DNA of 64,000 bases from CAZEER01 sp964586315 (GTDB lineage: Bacteria; Fidelibacterota; Marinisomatia; Marinisomatales; UBA1611), in assembly GCA_964586315.1 (NCBI GenBank), contig CAZPHE010000002.1, forward strand, positions 1 through 64,000, in the 5' to 3' direction. Below are positions 36,692-45,617 of the stretch, one piece after another. Under the pieces are notes generated by a model. The model had not been told where the DNA came from. It was given only the letters and a program-made list of their open reading frames with translations, and ran no database searches. Within the stretch, counting starts at the first letter, position 1, and the number at the start of each line of letters is the position of its first letter. A program made the translations under genes and the position numbers.

Positions 36692-36724
36692 GAAAGCGCC
36701 CCGATTCGGGGCGCTTTTGTTTTA
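36692..36724 (+). terminator. Strong rho-independent terminator after the twin small-protein genes
   Basis: GC-rich hairpin: arms AAAGCGCCCCGA and TCGGGGCGCTTT, tight turn, then TTTTGTTTT. It ends the small operon before the amidase gene and stands out in this AT-rich sequence. Confidence 0.93.
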
Positions 36725-36813
36725 AGTTCTAAACTGCGTTTGGATAGATAATTATCATTAAAACTATGGTAATGCGTTTTTATATTGTATTTATTTAACC
36801 ATTAATTTTGTCA

Positions 36814-38280
36814 ATGAAATATAGTATCTTGATTTTTTTAGTTGCTGCAATTGTATATGGAGATATACATGTGTTTAATCGCCGCGCAGGTACAGAATCT
36901 GAAATTAGGATACTACCAAATTCTAACCCCCTTTATATTTCTGCAAAAGATTTAGCACAATCTTTAACTTCAAAGATATATGAAAATTCAGAAAGACAGA
37001 AACTGGTTTTATATATTGGTTCTAATAAAATTAAAATTTCTGGCAATAGTAGCTATATAATTATTGATGACAAGCCATTTCAAATGACCTCAGCAATTCG
37101 TGCGGAATTAGATGATTTATATATCCCAGCTATAGATTTTTTTGATATTTTAAAGATGACTATAATGCCTGGAATTAATTTTGATTCTAAAAAGGAATTA
37201 CTAGAAATTGATGTTATTAAATTTAATATCACCGATATTAAAATAGATGTAAAGTCTAACGGTACAATAATCAGACTTTCTACGAAGAAACCATTTTCTG
37301 AAAATGGAGTTAGTTCCTTTATTAATAAACATGGATGGTTCTATTTAACTGTATCAGATGGGATAGTAGATACATCTATTATAAATACAGGTTTAACACG
37401 TGGAGTTGTTCGACAAATTGAATCAGACCAAATTGGAAAAACAGCTCAGGTTGCATTTAAGCTTGGTTCTGAAGTTATAAGCCATGAATGGTATCAAAGT
37501 CTAGATCCCAATGAAATTGTCATAACATTACGCACTCCATTAGGAAAACTAAATGAGCATATTAAAGATGTCAAAGAAAAATGGAAATTAGATACTGTTG
37601 TTTTAGATGCTGGACATGGAGGAAAAGATCCAGGCTCACAAGGTAAATATGGTACAAAAGAGAAAGATGTTGTTTTAGATATAACAAAACGTATTGGGAA
37701 ACTATTAAAAAAAGCGGGTATTAATGTTATATATACGAGAGAAGAGGATGTTTTTATACCACTTATTGATCGTACTAAAATGGCCAATGATTCCAACGGA
37801 AAATTGTTTGTTAGTATCCATGCAAATTCTAATAATAATCGTAAAATACAAGGTTTTGAAACATATCTCTTACGCCCAGGTAAAAGTGAAGATGCGATAG
37901 AAGTTGCATCACGAGAAAATTCTGTAATAAAATTTGAGGAAAAGACTGGTCAATATGAAAAATTAACTGGTGAAAATTTAATTATGGCAACAATGGCCCA
38001 AAGTATGTTTATGAAAGAAAGTGAAGATTTAGCTTCTATTATTCAAATGGAATTGGATAAAAGATTGGAAACACCAAATCGCGGTGTAAAACAAGCAGGG
38101 TTTTATGTACTTATAGGAGCATCCATGCCGAATGTTCTTGTTGAGGTAGGCTATCTTTCTAATCCTGATGAAGAAAAAAAATTGAAACGTGGGGACCATA
38201 AACAAAGAATAGCAGAATCTATTGTCTCAGGTATTAAACATTTTAAATATACAAGAGAAAAACTCTTAGCTAAAGAATAA
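36814..38280 (+). CDS. N-acetylmuramoyl-L-alanine amidase (Amidase_3) with N-terminal stalk/AMIN-like region
   Basis: Periplasmic zinc amidase that removes peptide stems from peptidoglycan, about 488 residues from the ATG at 36814 (an in-frame TTG lies two codons earlier). A signal peptide (MKYSILIFLVAAIVYGD) precedes a copper-amine-oxidase-N-like stalk domain and an AMIN-like beta domain (about 140-240). The catalytic domain starts VVLDAGHGGKDPGSQG, with the second ligand Glu in GTKEKDVVLDI, the third His in SIHANSN, and the catalytic Glu in VLVEVGYLSN. A possible role is daughter-cell separation. The stop is three bases before murI. Confidence 0.9.
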   Translation: MKYSILIFLVAAIVYGDIHVFNRRAGTESEIRILPNSNPLYISAKDLAQSLTSKIYENSERQKLVLYIGSNKIKISGNSSYIIIDDKPFQMTSAIRAELDDLYIPAIDFFDILKMTIMPGINFDSKKELLEIDVIKFNITDIKIDVKSNGTIIRLSTKKPFSENGVSSFINKHGWFYLTVSDGIVDTSIINTGLTRGVVRQIESDQIGKTAQVAFKLGSEVISHEWYQSLDPNEIVITLRTPLGKLNEHIKDVKEKWKLDTVVLDAGHGGKDPGSQGKYGTKEKDVVLDITKRIGKLLKKAGINVIYTREEDVFIPLIDRTKMANDSNGKLFVSIHANSNNNRKIQGFETYLLRPGKSEDAIEVASRENSVIKFEEKTGQYEKLTGENLIMATMAQSMFMKESEDLASIIQMELDKRLETPNRGVKQAGFYVLIGASMPNVLVEVGYLSNPDEEKKLKRGDHKQRIAESIVSGIKHFKYTREKLLAKE

Positions 38281-38283
38281 AAT

Positions 38284-39081
38284 ATGGATAATAGGCCTAT
38301 TGGAGTATTTGATTCAGGTATAGGAGGATTGACTGTTGTAAATACTCTAATAAAAATTTTGCCAGGTGAGACTATATACTATGTGGGTGATACAGCTAGA
38401 GTACCCTATGGTAATAAAAGTAAAAAACGTATCCAGCAGTTTAGTGCTGAGATTACTGAATGGTTAATAAAAAAAGATTGTAAAATGATTGTTGTGGCTT
38501 GTAATACAGTATCATCTTTAGCGTTGGATTATTTACAATTAAAATTTTCAATACCGATTATTGGTGTTATTAAACCAGGTGTAGATAACGCTGTTAATTC
38601 AACTAGAAACTTTAATATTGGGGTTATAGGAACTCAGGCAACAATTAATTCTAATGCTTATGGAAAATATCTAAAATCTATCAATCCATCAATAAAAACA
38701 GTAAGCCAATCGTGCCCTTTGTTTGTTCCGTTGGTGGAAGAAGGTTGGATAGATGGTGATATCCCTATGTCGATTGCTAAGGTTTACCTTGATAGAATAA
38801 TAAATGCTGAAGTTGATACAGTTATTTTAGGATGCACCCATTATCCATTATTGAAGGGAATTATCCAGTTGATTCTTGGTGAGAAAATAAATCTAGTTGA
38901 TTCAGGGCAATCTATAGCCCAACTCGTAAAGTCTGAGTTAAGTAATAATAATTCTCTATCTAAAAACTGTTTAGGAGATATACATTGTTTTGTAACGGAT
39001 GATGCAACATCTTTTAGCTCTCTAGCCAGTCGGTTTTTAAATAGAGATATACGAAAAACTATTATCATTGACATCTACTGA
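38284..39081 (+). CDS. murI: Glutamate racemase
   Basis: Makes D-glutamate for peptidoglycan. 265 residues, with the N-terminal GVFDSGIGGLTV (Asp10, Ser11), PYGNKS, the first catalytic cysteine Cys73 in VACNTVSSLA and the second, Cys184, in LGCTHYPLL. It is four bases from the amidase gene and its last 14 bases overlap folC, so the three are one transcript. Confidence 0.96.
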   Translation: MDNRPIGVFDSGIGGLTVVNTLIKILPGETIYYVGDTARVPYGNKSKKRIQQFSAEITEWLIKKDCKMIVVACNTVSSLALDYLQLKFSIPIIGVIKPGVDNAVNSTRNFNIGVIGTQATINSNAYGKYLKSINPSIKTVSQSCPLFVPLVEEGWIDGDIPMSIAKVYLDRIINAEVDTVILGCTHYPLLKGIIQLILGEKINLVDSGQSIAQLVKSELSNNNSLSKNCLGDIHCFVTDDATSFSSLASRFLNRDIRKTIIIDIY

Positions 39082-40330
39082 ATTTTACCAATTACTGAAT
39101 TCACTTTATTCCCTTCAAAGAAAAGGGATCAAACTCGGTCTTAGCCATACTCGCAGGCTATTAAATTTTTTAGGGAGCCCTCAACATAATTTTAAAATAA
39201 TCCACGTTGCAGGCACCAATGGAAAAGGATCAACATGTGTTCATATTGAAAGTATTTTGCGAGAAAATGGTTACAATGTGGGTTTATACACATCTCCCCA
39301 TTTAATAAAATTTAATGAACGCATTAGAGTTAATGGTATTCCTATTACCAATCATGACATTGTTCATTTCATGGATTTTGTTAAAAATGAAATAAAAAAA
39401 ATACGATCTACTTTTTTTGAAACTACAACTGCAATGGCTTTAGATTATTTTAATAAAAAACATATTGATGTTGCTGTTATTGAAACAGGTTTGGGTGGTA
39501 GGTTAGATGCCACAAATATAATAAAACCATACCTTACTGTTATGACACCGATTTCGATGGATCATATGGAAATCCTTGGAGACACTATACAAAAAATTGC
39601 TAAAGAAAAGGCAGGGATCATTAAAAAGAATATACCCTTAATTACTGCTCCTCAGATTCAAAAAGTGATGAATATTCTTGAAAAGAAAGCATTAGAAAAA
39701 AATACAACAGTTATTCTTTCCGATTCTCCATCCTCTATTAAAATTACTAATCAAGGGACTACATTTTCACTTGGAAAACATACTATCACTACACCACTTC
39801 TTGGCTGTCATCAAGCTATTAATGCATCTTTGGCAATTTCTGCAACAAAATATTTTTGTTCAGATATAATACAAAAAAAAATAAATAAAGGGTTGAAGAA
39901 TGTTGTCTGGCCAGGACGGATGCAAAAAATTTCGGAAAAAATCTATTATGATGTCGCTCATAATGAAGACGGAATTAAAAGAACATTAAATACAATAAAA
40001 AATCTGTATCCCAAATGTAACCTTTATGGATTGTTCTGTATTAAACAAAATAAAAATATTAAAAATATAATTGGAGTGATTTCAGGGCAGTTTAAGCAAG
40101 TTTTTGTATTGAATGATAAAAATGATTTATTAATTAATGCAACAGAGTTATATAAAAAATTAAAAGATTTCGGTTTTAAGAGTACTCCTGTTAAATCGAT
40201 TAAAAGTGGTCTGATTCAGATTAATGGCTTTGGTGATGAAACAGGGATTACATTGATTTTTGGATCTCATTATATAGCTAAGGATATTTTTACTGCATTT
40301 GAAATATCTTTTGACTCAGTTAAAATTTGA
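39068..40330 (+). CDS. folC: Folylpolyglutamate synthase / dihydrofolate synthase
   Basis: ATP-dependent addition of glutamate to folates. 420 residues. P-loop HVAGTNGKGSTC, the FTSPH-type loop GLYTSPHLIKFNERI, ETGLGGRLDATN and MDHMEILGDT, and the late YDVAHNEDG are all present. The start is TTG (39068) inside the end of murI; no ATG lies before the P-loop. Overlap of 14 bases suggests coupled translation. Confidence 0.93.
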   Translation: MTSTEFYQLLNSLYSLQRKGIKLGLSHTRRLLNFLGSPQHNFKIIHVAGTNGKGSTCVHIESILRENGYNVGLYTSPHLIKFNERIRVNGIPITNHDIVHFMDFVKNEIKKIRSTFFETTTAMALDYFNKKHIDVAVIETGLGGRLDATNIIKPYLTVMTPISMDHMEILGDTIQKIAKEKAGIIKKNIPLITAPQIQKVMNILEKKALEKNTTVILSDSPSSIKITNQGTTFSLGKHTITTPLLGCHQAINASLAISATKYFCSDIIQKKINKGLKNVVWPGRMQKISEKIYYDVAHNEDGIKRTLNTIKNLYPKCNLYGLFCIKQNKNIKNIIGVISGQFKQVFVLNDKNDLLINATELYKKLKDFGFKSTPVKSIKSGLIQINGFGDETGITLIFGSHYIAKDIFTAFEISFDSVKI

Positions 40331-40406
40331 TGTAATTTTAGTCTACTCTGCTATTCCTGCCGAGTGTATTAATTTTTCTAGAATATATATAATAGGTGTA
40401 AAATAT

Positions 40407-41657
40407 ATGAATCTTAATGAATTACAATCTTTGCATATTCGTGAACTCACAGAATTAGCTCAAAAATTAAATGTTTCTGGCAATATTGCAGGCCTTAATA
40501 AACAAGAACTAACAATTAAAATTCTTGAAGCAAATGCAAAAAAAGAAGGGGCTTTTTCTGCTCGTGGTGTTTTAGAAGTTATGCAAGATGGATATGGGTT
40601 TCTTCGTTCGCCAGATTTTAATTATATGCCTGGGCCAGATGATATTTATGTTAGCCCATCTCAGATTAAACGATTTGGTTTAAAAACTGGGCACTTGGTA
40701 TCAGGGCAAATAAGACCTCCAAAATCTAAAGAACGTTTTTATGCTTTATTAAAAGTAGAAACTGTTAATTCATCGCCAATTGATAAACTTCAGGATATAA
40801 TATTATTTGATAATTTCACTCCATTATATCCAGAAGAAAAATTCAATTTAGAAACAAAGTCTAAAGATTTATCTATGAGGATTATGGATTTAATATCTCC
40901 TATAGGTAAAGGGCAAAGAGGTCTGATTGTTGCCCAGCCAAAAACAGGAAAAACAATTCTAATGCAAAAATTAGCTAATTCTATTAGTGAGAATCATCCA
41001 GAAACAAAAAGAATTGTTTTGTTAATAGATGAACGACCTGAAGAAGTGACAGATATGAAAAGGAATGTTAATGCAGAAGTCATCAGTTCTACATTTGATG
41101 AGCCACCTGAGCGTCATGTGTCTGTAGCAGATATGGTTCTCCAAAAGGCAAAAAGGATGGTTGAATATGGAGATGATGTAGTGATTTTACTTGATAGTAT
41201 CACACGTTTAGCAAGGGCTCATAATGCTGTTATTCCACATAGTGGGAAAATTCTCTCAGGTGGAGTCGATTTTAATGCACTCAAAAAACCAAAACAATTT
41301 TTTGGTGCAGCGCGAAATACAGAGGAGGGCGGAAGTTTAACTATTGTTTCAACGGCACTTATTGATACTGGCAGTAGGGCTGATGAAGTGATTTTCGAAG
41401 AATTTAAAGGCACTGGTAATATGGAGCTTGTTCTTGATCGTAGATTAAGTGATAGAAGAACTTATCCAGCTTTCGATATAATTCGTTCAGGAACTAGAAA
41501 AGAAGAATTACTTCTAGGTCGTAAAGAATTAGGTAGAATGTGGATTCTTCGTAAACTTCTCAATGACATGAAGGTTGAAGAAGCTATGGAATTCATGCAA
41601 GATAGAATGAAACGTACAAAATCTAATGATGAATTTCTTGATACAATGAGCCAATAA
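40407..41657 (+). CDS. rho: Transcription termination factor Rho
   Basis: Hexameric RNA-dependent ATPase that terminates transcription. 416 residues from the ATG at 40407 (MNLNELQSLHIRELTELAQ); reading from 40299 would add 36 residues overlapping folC. N-terminal Rho_N helix domain, RNA-binding cold-shock-like domain (EVMQDGYGFLRSPDFNY), Walker A in GLIVAQPKTGKTILM, and QEELLLGRKELGRMW-type C-terminal region. No long insertion in the N-domain. The RAMP-like gene starts 24 bases later, on the same strand. Confidence 0.96.
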   Translation: MNLNELQSLHIRELTELAQKLNVSGNIAGLNKQELTIKILEANAKKEGAFSARGVLEVMQDGYGFLRSPDFNYMPGPDDIYVSPSQIKRFGLKTGHLVSGQIRPPKSKERFYALLKVETVNSSPIDKLQDIILFDNFTPLYPEEKFNLETKSKDLSMRIMDLISPIGKGQRGLIVAQPKTGKTILMQKLANSISENHPETKRIVLLIDERPEEVTDMKRNVNAEVISSTFDEPPERHVSVADMVLQKAKRMVEYGDDVVILLDSITRLARAHNAVIPHSGKILSGGVDFNALKKPKQFFGAARNTEEGGSLTIVSTALIDTGSRADEVIFEEFKGTGNMELVLDRRLSDRRTYPAFDIIRSGTRKEELLLGRKELGRMWILRKLLNDMKVEEAMEFMQDRMKRTKSNDEFLDTMSQ

Positions 41658-41681
41658 TAATTTTGGAATTTAATATGTAAA

Positions 41682-42755
41682 ATGAATGAGAAAAGTACTG
41701 ATATTAAATCAGTTGTAGTAAAAATTATAACTGATAAACCTGTTCGAAAAACACCTTATCAAGTTAAAGGTGTCTTTATGCGCCAATATCCTGATGAACC
41801 GATTATTCCAATGTTGGATGGGTCATACCGTGATAAATTTTTATATCCTCGTGTCCAAGTTAAAATATTAAATGAGCAAATTTATATTATTGGAATCCAC
41901 GAAGGTGTAGATACTATTTTGTCTGCAACTAAAAAATTTAAACAATTTGATTTTGGAAACATAACTTTTACAGTTCAAGATTATGATATAGAAAGATTAA
42001 ACAATCAATTTATCCCGTCTGATCGTCCCTTAAGATATCGTTTTATCACTCCTTGGGTTGCACTTAATCATATGACAGGTGGAAAGTATCGGCTTTTGAG
42101 CAATAAAGAAAAACCATCATATTTAAATAAACTTTTGGGTCAAAATCTAATTTTTTTAGCAAATGAAGTTGGGATAAACATTGAAAAAGAAATTTTTTCA
42201 AAAGTTAAAGTTAAAAGCCTGTTTCCAAAACCAATTGATGAAAATAAATGGGGCGCATTTAGGGGGGAATTCAAAACAAATTTTGTTTTACCTAATTATA
42301 TTGGTGTGGGTAATGGCATCACTCGTGGTTTTGGTACAATTTATAGCATGTTTAACCCAGAATCTTTTTCTTTTGATGAAACACAATTAAAAAAAGATGT
42401 AAAAAGCCAAGCTGAAGAAACCATTAATGATAAAGAAATGGAAAAAATATCAGTCTCGGATGTGCCAAAACCAAAAAGGAAACGTCTTCAAACTAAATAT
42501 AATAAAGGCAAAAAGAATAAAGGAAAAAGTTTTCAAGCAGATCAAAGTTATAAAAGGGGAAAAAATTACCACAAAAGAAAACGTTCTAAATCGAAAGAGA
42601 AAGGGCATTCTAATAATTACCGATTTCGAAAATCTGGGAATATTTTTTCAGAAGAATATGATATAGAAGAAGTTAATAATATTAATAAAGAAGGATCTAA
42701 AGACGACCAAAGATTTAACACAGAACAACATCATAAAAAGCAACATAAGTTTTGA
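41682..42755 (+). CDS. Stand-alone Cas6/RAMP-like protein with a long basic C-terminal tail
   Basis: 357 residues. Residues 1-225 look like a Cas6b-type RAMP protein: ferredoxin-like start (VVVKIITDKP), RYRFITPWVALN at about 117-129, and a textbook G-rich loop at 208-218, GVGNGITRGFG, which fits the Cas6 pattern G-h-G-x5-G-h-G with an Arg in the spacer. Residues 262-318 form a Lys/Arg-rich disordered tail. The N-terminal region (1-70) has no His, so the usual catalytic His of Cas6 ribonucleases seems missing. There is no CRISPR array or other cas gene in the window; neighbours are rho and aspC. I infer an RNA-binding housekeeping role. The stop overlaps the aminotransferase start. Confidence 0.75.
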   Translation: MNEKSTDIKSVVVKIITDKPVRKTPYQVKGVFMRQYPDEPIIPMLDGSYRDKFLYPRVQVKILNEQIYIIGIHEGVDTILSATKKFKQFDFGNITFTVQDYDIERLNNQFIPSDRPLRYRFITPWVALNHMTGGKYRLLSNKEKPSYLNKLLGQNLIFLANEVGINIEKEIFSKVKVKSLFPKPIDENKWGAFRGEFKTNFVLPNYIGVGNGITRGFGTIYSMFNPESFSFDETQLKKDVKSQAEETINDKEMEKISVSDVPKPKRKRLQTKYNKGKKNKGKSFQADQSYKRGKNYHKRKRSKSKEKGHSNNYRFRKSGNIFSEEYDIEEVNNINKEGSKDDQRFNTEQHHKKQHKF

Positions 42756-43954
42756 TTTATAAACTTTCTGAAAGAGTAAAAAAAATACAACCATCTTTTA
42801 CTCTACAAATGGCAACAGTAGCAGCTAATATGCGTTCTAAAGGGATAGATATAATTAATTTTTCTGTAGGAGAGCCAGATTTTAATACACCATCCCATAT
42901 TATACATGCTGGTCAATTAGCGATGGATGAAGGATATACAAAGTATACAGCAGGCCCCGGTATGATAGAATTTAGAAAAGCTATCTGTGAAAAACTGATG
43001 CGAGAAAATGGTATTATTTATGATCCTGAAGATATATTAGTCTCAAACGGGGAAAAACAGAGTTTATACACAGCGTGCCAGGCATTGTTTGGGCGTGGAG
43101 ATGCTGTATTTGTATGTAGACCTTATTGGGTATCTTTTCCTGAGTTTATAAGACTTTCTGATGCGGAGCCGATTTTTATTAATACATTAGCACAACAGAA
43201 TTTTGAACCAGACTTTGAGAATCTTTGTTCTAAGATTAAAAACAATGTGAAAGGCATTATTATTAACTCACCATCAAATCCAACTGGTGGAATTTGGAGT
43301 GCAGAAGCAATAATTAAATTATTAAAAATTGCTAAAGATCATAATTGGGTGATTATATCCGACGAATGTTACGAACGTTTAGTTTATGAAGGAGATTTCA
43401 TTAGTACTGAAAAATTAAATCGAGATCATAGTATTAATGCATTAGTAGTTACTTGTATGAGTCTTTCAAAAACTTATGCAATGACAGGTTGGCGTATTGG
43501 TTACGCTGCAGGACCAAGAGAAATTATTAAGTCAATGTCAAAACTCCAAGGTCAGGCAACCTCTTGCGCAAATTCAATAGGTCAAATGGCTGGTATAGCA
43601 GCCTTAAAAAGTAGTCAAAAATGTGTAGAAAAAATGAAAAAATCATTTTTAGAAAGAAGAGATTTAATGGTTAATCTTTTAAATCAATTGCCAGGTGTTT
43701 CGTGTTCTACGCCTCAGGGCGCGTTTTATGCTTTTCCTGATTTTAGCTCATATTTAAATAAATTAGGTGATGGTAAGTTATTGAAAGATACTTTTGATAT
43801 TTCAGAGTATATTCTACGTTCTGTTAATGTGGTTACTGTCCCCGGTGATGGTTTTGGAAGCAAGGGGCACATACGTTTTTCTTATGCCACTAGTAAAGAT
43901 ATAATAAAACATGGCATTGAACAAGTTGCCATTGCTTTAAAAAAAATTGTTTAA
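42752..43954 (+). CDS. aspC: Class I aminotransferase (aspartate aminotransferase-like)
   Basis: Pyridoxal-phosphate transaminase, 400 residues. Start LSERVKKIQPSFT; NFSVGEPDFNTPSHI; SPSNPTGG; DECYERLVY; PLP lysine in SLSKTYAMTGWRIGYAAGP; C-terminal Arg in GHIRFSYATSKD. The sequence fits the aspartate/prephenate aminotransferase (1-beta/AAT-Ib) group; exact substrate is not certain. The start is TTG at 42752, overlapping the TGA of the Cas6-like gene (TTGA). Confidence 0.88.
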   Translation: MIYKLSERVKKIQPSFTLQMATVAANMRSKGIDIINFSVGEPDFNTPSHIIHAGQLAMDEGYTKYTAGPGMIEFRKAICEKLMRENGIIYDPEDILVSNGEKQSLYTACQALFGRGDAVFVCRPYWVSFPEFIRLSDAEPIFINTLAQQNFEPDFENLCSKIKNNVKGIIINSPSNPTGGIWSAEAIIKLLKIAKDHNWVIISDECYERLVYEGDFISTEKLNRDHSINALVVTCMSLSKTYAMTGWRIGYAAGPREIIKSMSKLQGQATSCANSIGQMAGIAALKSSQKCVEKMKKSFLERRDLMVNLLNQLPGVSCSTPQGAFYAFPDFSSYLNKLGDGKLLKDTFDISEYILRSVNVVTVPGDGFGSKGHIRFSYATSKDIIKHGIEQVAIALKKIV

Positions 43955-43968
43955 TTTAGGAGTACCCA

Positions 43969-44217
43969 ATGAAAAAAGATGTTCATCCAAGTAATTATAG
44001 ATTGGTTGTATTTAAAGATACATCTTGCGAATATGCTTTTTTAACTAAGTCAACAGTAGATACAAAAGAAACAATTAAGTGGGATGATGGTAATGAATAC
44101 CCTTTATTTAAGATTGAAATTTCAAATAAATCTCATCCGTTTTTTACAGGTAAACAGAATCTTGTTGATACAGCTGGACGTATAGAAAAATTCAATAAAA
44201 AATACGGTCGTAAATAA
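43969..44217 (+). CDS. rpmE2: 50S ribosomal protein L31 type B
   Basis: 82 residues starting MKKDVHPSNYRLVVFKD with the later DTAGRIEKFNKKYG. It lacks the zinc cysteines of type A L31, which marks the type B (zinc-independent) form. GGAG lies upstream of the ATG. It is 14 bases after the aminotransferase and followed by a 292-base gap. Confidence 0.95.
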   Translation: MKKDVHPSNYRLVVFKDTSCEYAFLTKSTVDTKETIKWDDGNEYPLFKIEISNKSHPFFTGKQNLVDTAGRIEKFNKKYGRK

Positions 44218-44509
44218 ACAAGTTGTTTTCTAATTTGGCTCTTTAAAGTTAACGCTAATCTAACTGAGTCAATTTTGTTAAAAGGCGTGAAAATGAAACC
44301 AATTACTTTCTTTTGTGAAAGTGAATTTCTAGGCAGTACAATTATATGTGCATTGAATACTTGTTAGATTATTATAAATATTTCATTGAATATTTATAAT
44401 AATGCTCATCAAATATTAAACACGTCTATTTTTTGGGAGAGCACACTTTTTTATTGTATTTAATTAAAGAATCTGAATTGTGGAATAAACATATTATTGA
44501 GGTTATAAA
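44218..44509 (+). other. Longest gene-free gap, with a perfect 15-bp AT hairpin and a possible leader ORF
   Basis: 292 bases between rpmE2 and prfA. A 24-codon frame (44293-44367) begins with ATG after an AAGG-like site and ends TAG; it encodes an otherwise unremarkable peptide with two cysteines. Directly behind lies a perfect inverted repeat, ATTATTATAAATATT (44368-44382), loop TCATTG, AATATTTATAATAAT (44389-44403). It has no T-run, so it is not a classical terminator. A TTGAGG site 44497-44502 precedes the TTG start of prfA. Nothing else is recognised. Confidence 0.5.
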
Positions 44510-45577
44510 TTGAGAAAAAAACTCAATGCGATTATAGAAAAGTATAACAATCTTTCGGAAAAAATGGCAGATCCAGCTATTTTATCAAACCAAAACCAAT
44601 TAACGTCAATTGCAAAAGAACATCGTTCATTAGAAAATGTTGTTAAGATAAGTAAAGCTTATATTAATGTATTAGATCAGCTGGATGAAGTGAAAGAAAT
44701 GCTTAATGAAAAAGATGACGAATTACGTAAAATGGCAGAAGAAGAACTAAATGTCTTAGGAATAAAAAAATCTAGATTTGAAGAAAAAATTAAATTATTA
44801 TTATTACCTAAAGATCCAAATGATGATAAAAATCTTATCTTAGAGATTCGAGCCGGAACAGGAGGTGATGAAGCCGCACTTTTTGCATCAGATTTATTTA
44901 GGATTTATATGCGTTATGCAGAAAGAAAAAATTGGAATTATAAAATAATGGATTCTTCTGAAACGGGAATTGGAGGGATTAAAGAAGCAATTGTATCTAT
45001 TCAAGGAAATGGAGCGTTTGGATTATTAAAATACGAAAGTGGAGTACATCGTGTTCAAAGAGTTCCTAAAACTGAAACTAGCGGTCGTGTGCATACTTCT
45101 GCTGCTACTATTGCAGTTCTTCCAGAAGCTGAAGATGTAGATATCGAAGTAAATGATTCAGACCTAAAAATTGATACATATCGCGCGAGTGGCGCCGGTG
45201 GTCAGCATGTAAATAAAACAGAATCTGCAATTAGAATCACCCATATACCTACGGGTATGGTAGTAACCTGTCAAGATGAATCATCACAGCATAAAAATCG
45301 AGCTGCGGCCCTGAAAGTATTAAAAGCAAGATTGCTCGTTTCTGAACAAGAAAAAGCTGCTGCAGAACGCGCTGCAGAGCGTAAAAGTTTGGTGTCAACA
45401 GGAGATAGATCTGCAAAAATTAGAACTTATAATTTTCCACAAGGGAGAGTGACGGATCATCGAATTAATTTTACATCATATCGTTTGAATGAAGTATTAG
45501 ACGGTGATCTTAATGAAGTAATTGAAAAACTTAAAATTGCAGAACAGCAAGAGCTGATGGCTTCTGATATTTATTAG
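44510..45577 (+). CDS. prfA: Peptide chain release factor 1
   Basis: Terminates translation at UAA and UAG. 355 residues. The codon-recognition PxT motif is PKT (186-188) in VPKTETSGRVHTSA, and the catalytic GGQ is at 230-232 in SGAGGQHVNKTESA. The start is TTG at 44510 with GAGG seven bases upstream. The PrmC methyltransferase that modifies the GGQ glutamine is encoded next. Confidence 0.95.
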   Translation: MRKKLNAIIEKYNNLSEKMADPAILSNQNQLTSIAKEHRSLENVVKISKAYINVLDQLDEVKEMLNEKDDELRKMAEEELNVLGIKKSRFEEKIKLLLLPKDPNDDKNLILEIRAGTGGDEAALFASDLFRIYMRYAERKNWNYKIMDSSETGIGGIKEAIVSIQGNGAFGLLKYESGVHRVQRVPKTETSGRVHTSAATIAVLPEAEDVDIEVNDSDLKIDTYRASGAGGQHVNKTESAIRITHIPTGMVVTCQDESSQHKNRAAALKVLKARLLVSEQEKAAAERAAERKSLVSTGDRSAKIRTYNFPQGRVTDHRINFTSYRLNEVLDGDLNEVIEKLKIAEQQELMASDIY

Positions 45578-45617
45578 AAATTATAATGTTCAACCAACAG
45601 ATTGTTATATTATAATA

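Noticed and set aside
40299..40406. Longer N-terminus of Rho
   Set aside because: The added 36 residues overlap folC and do not look like Rho; the ATG at 40407 gives the usual 416 residues and the normal N-terminus.
41682..42755. Complete CRISPR-Cas locus around the Cas6-like gene
   Set aside because: I see no regularly spaced repeats and no other cas gene anywhere in the window.
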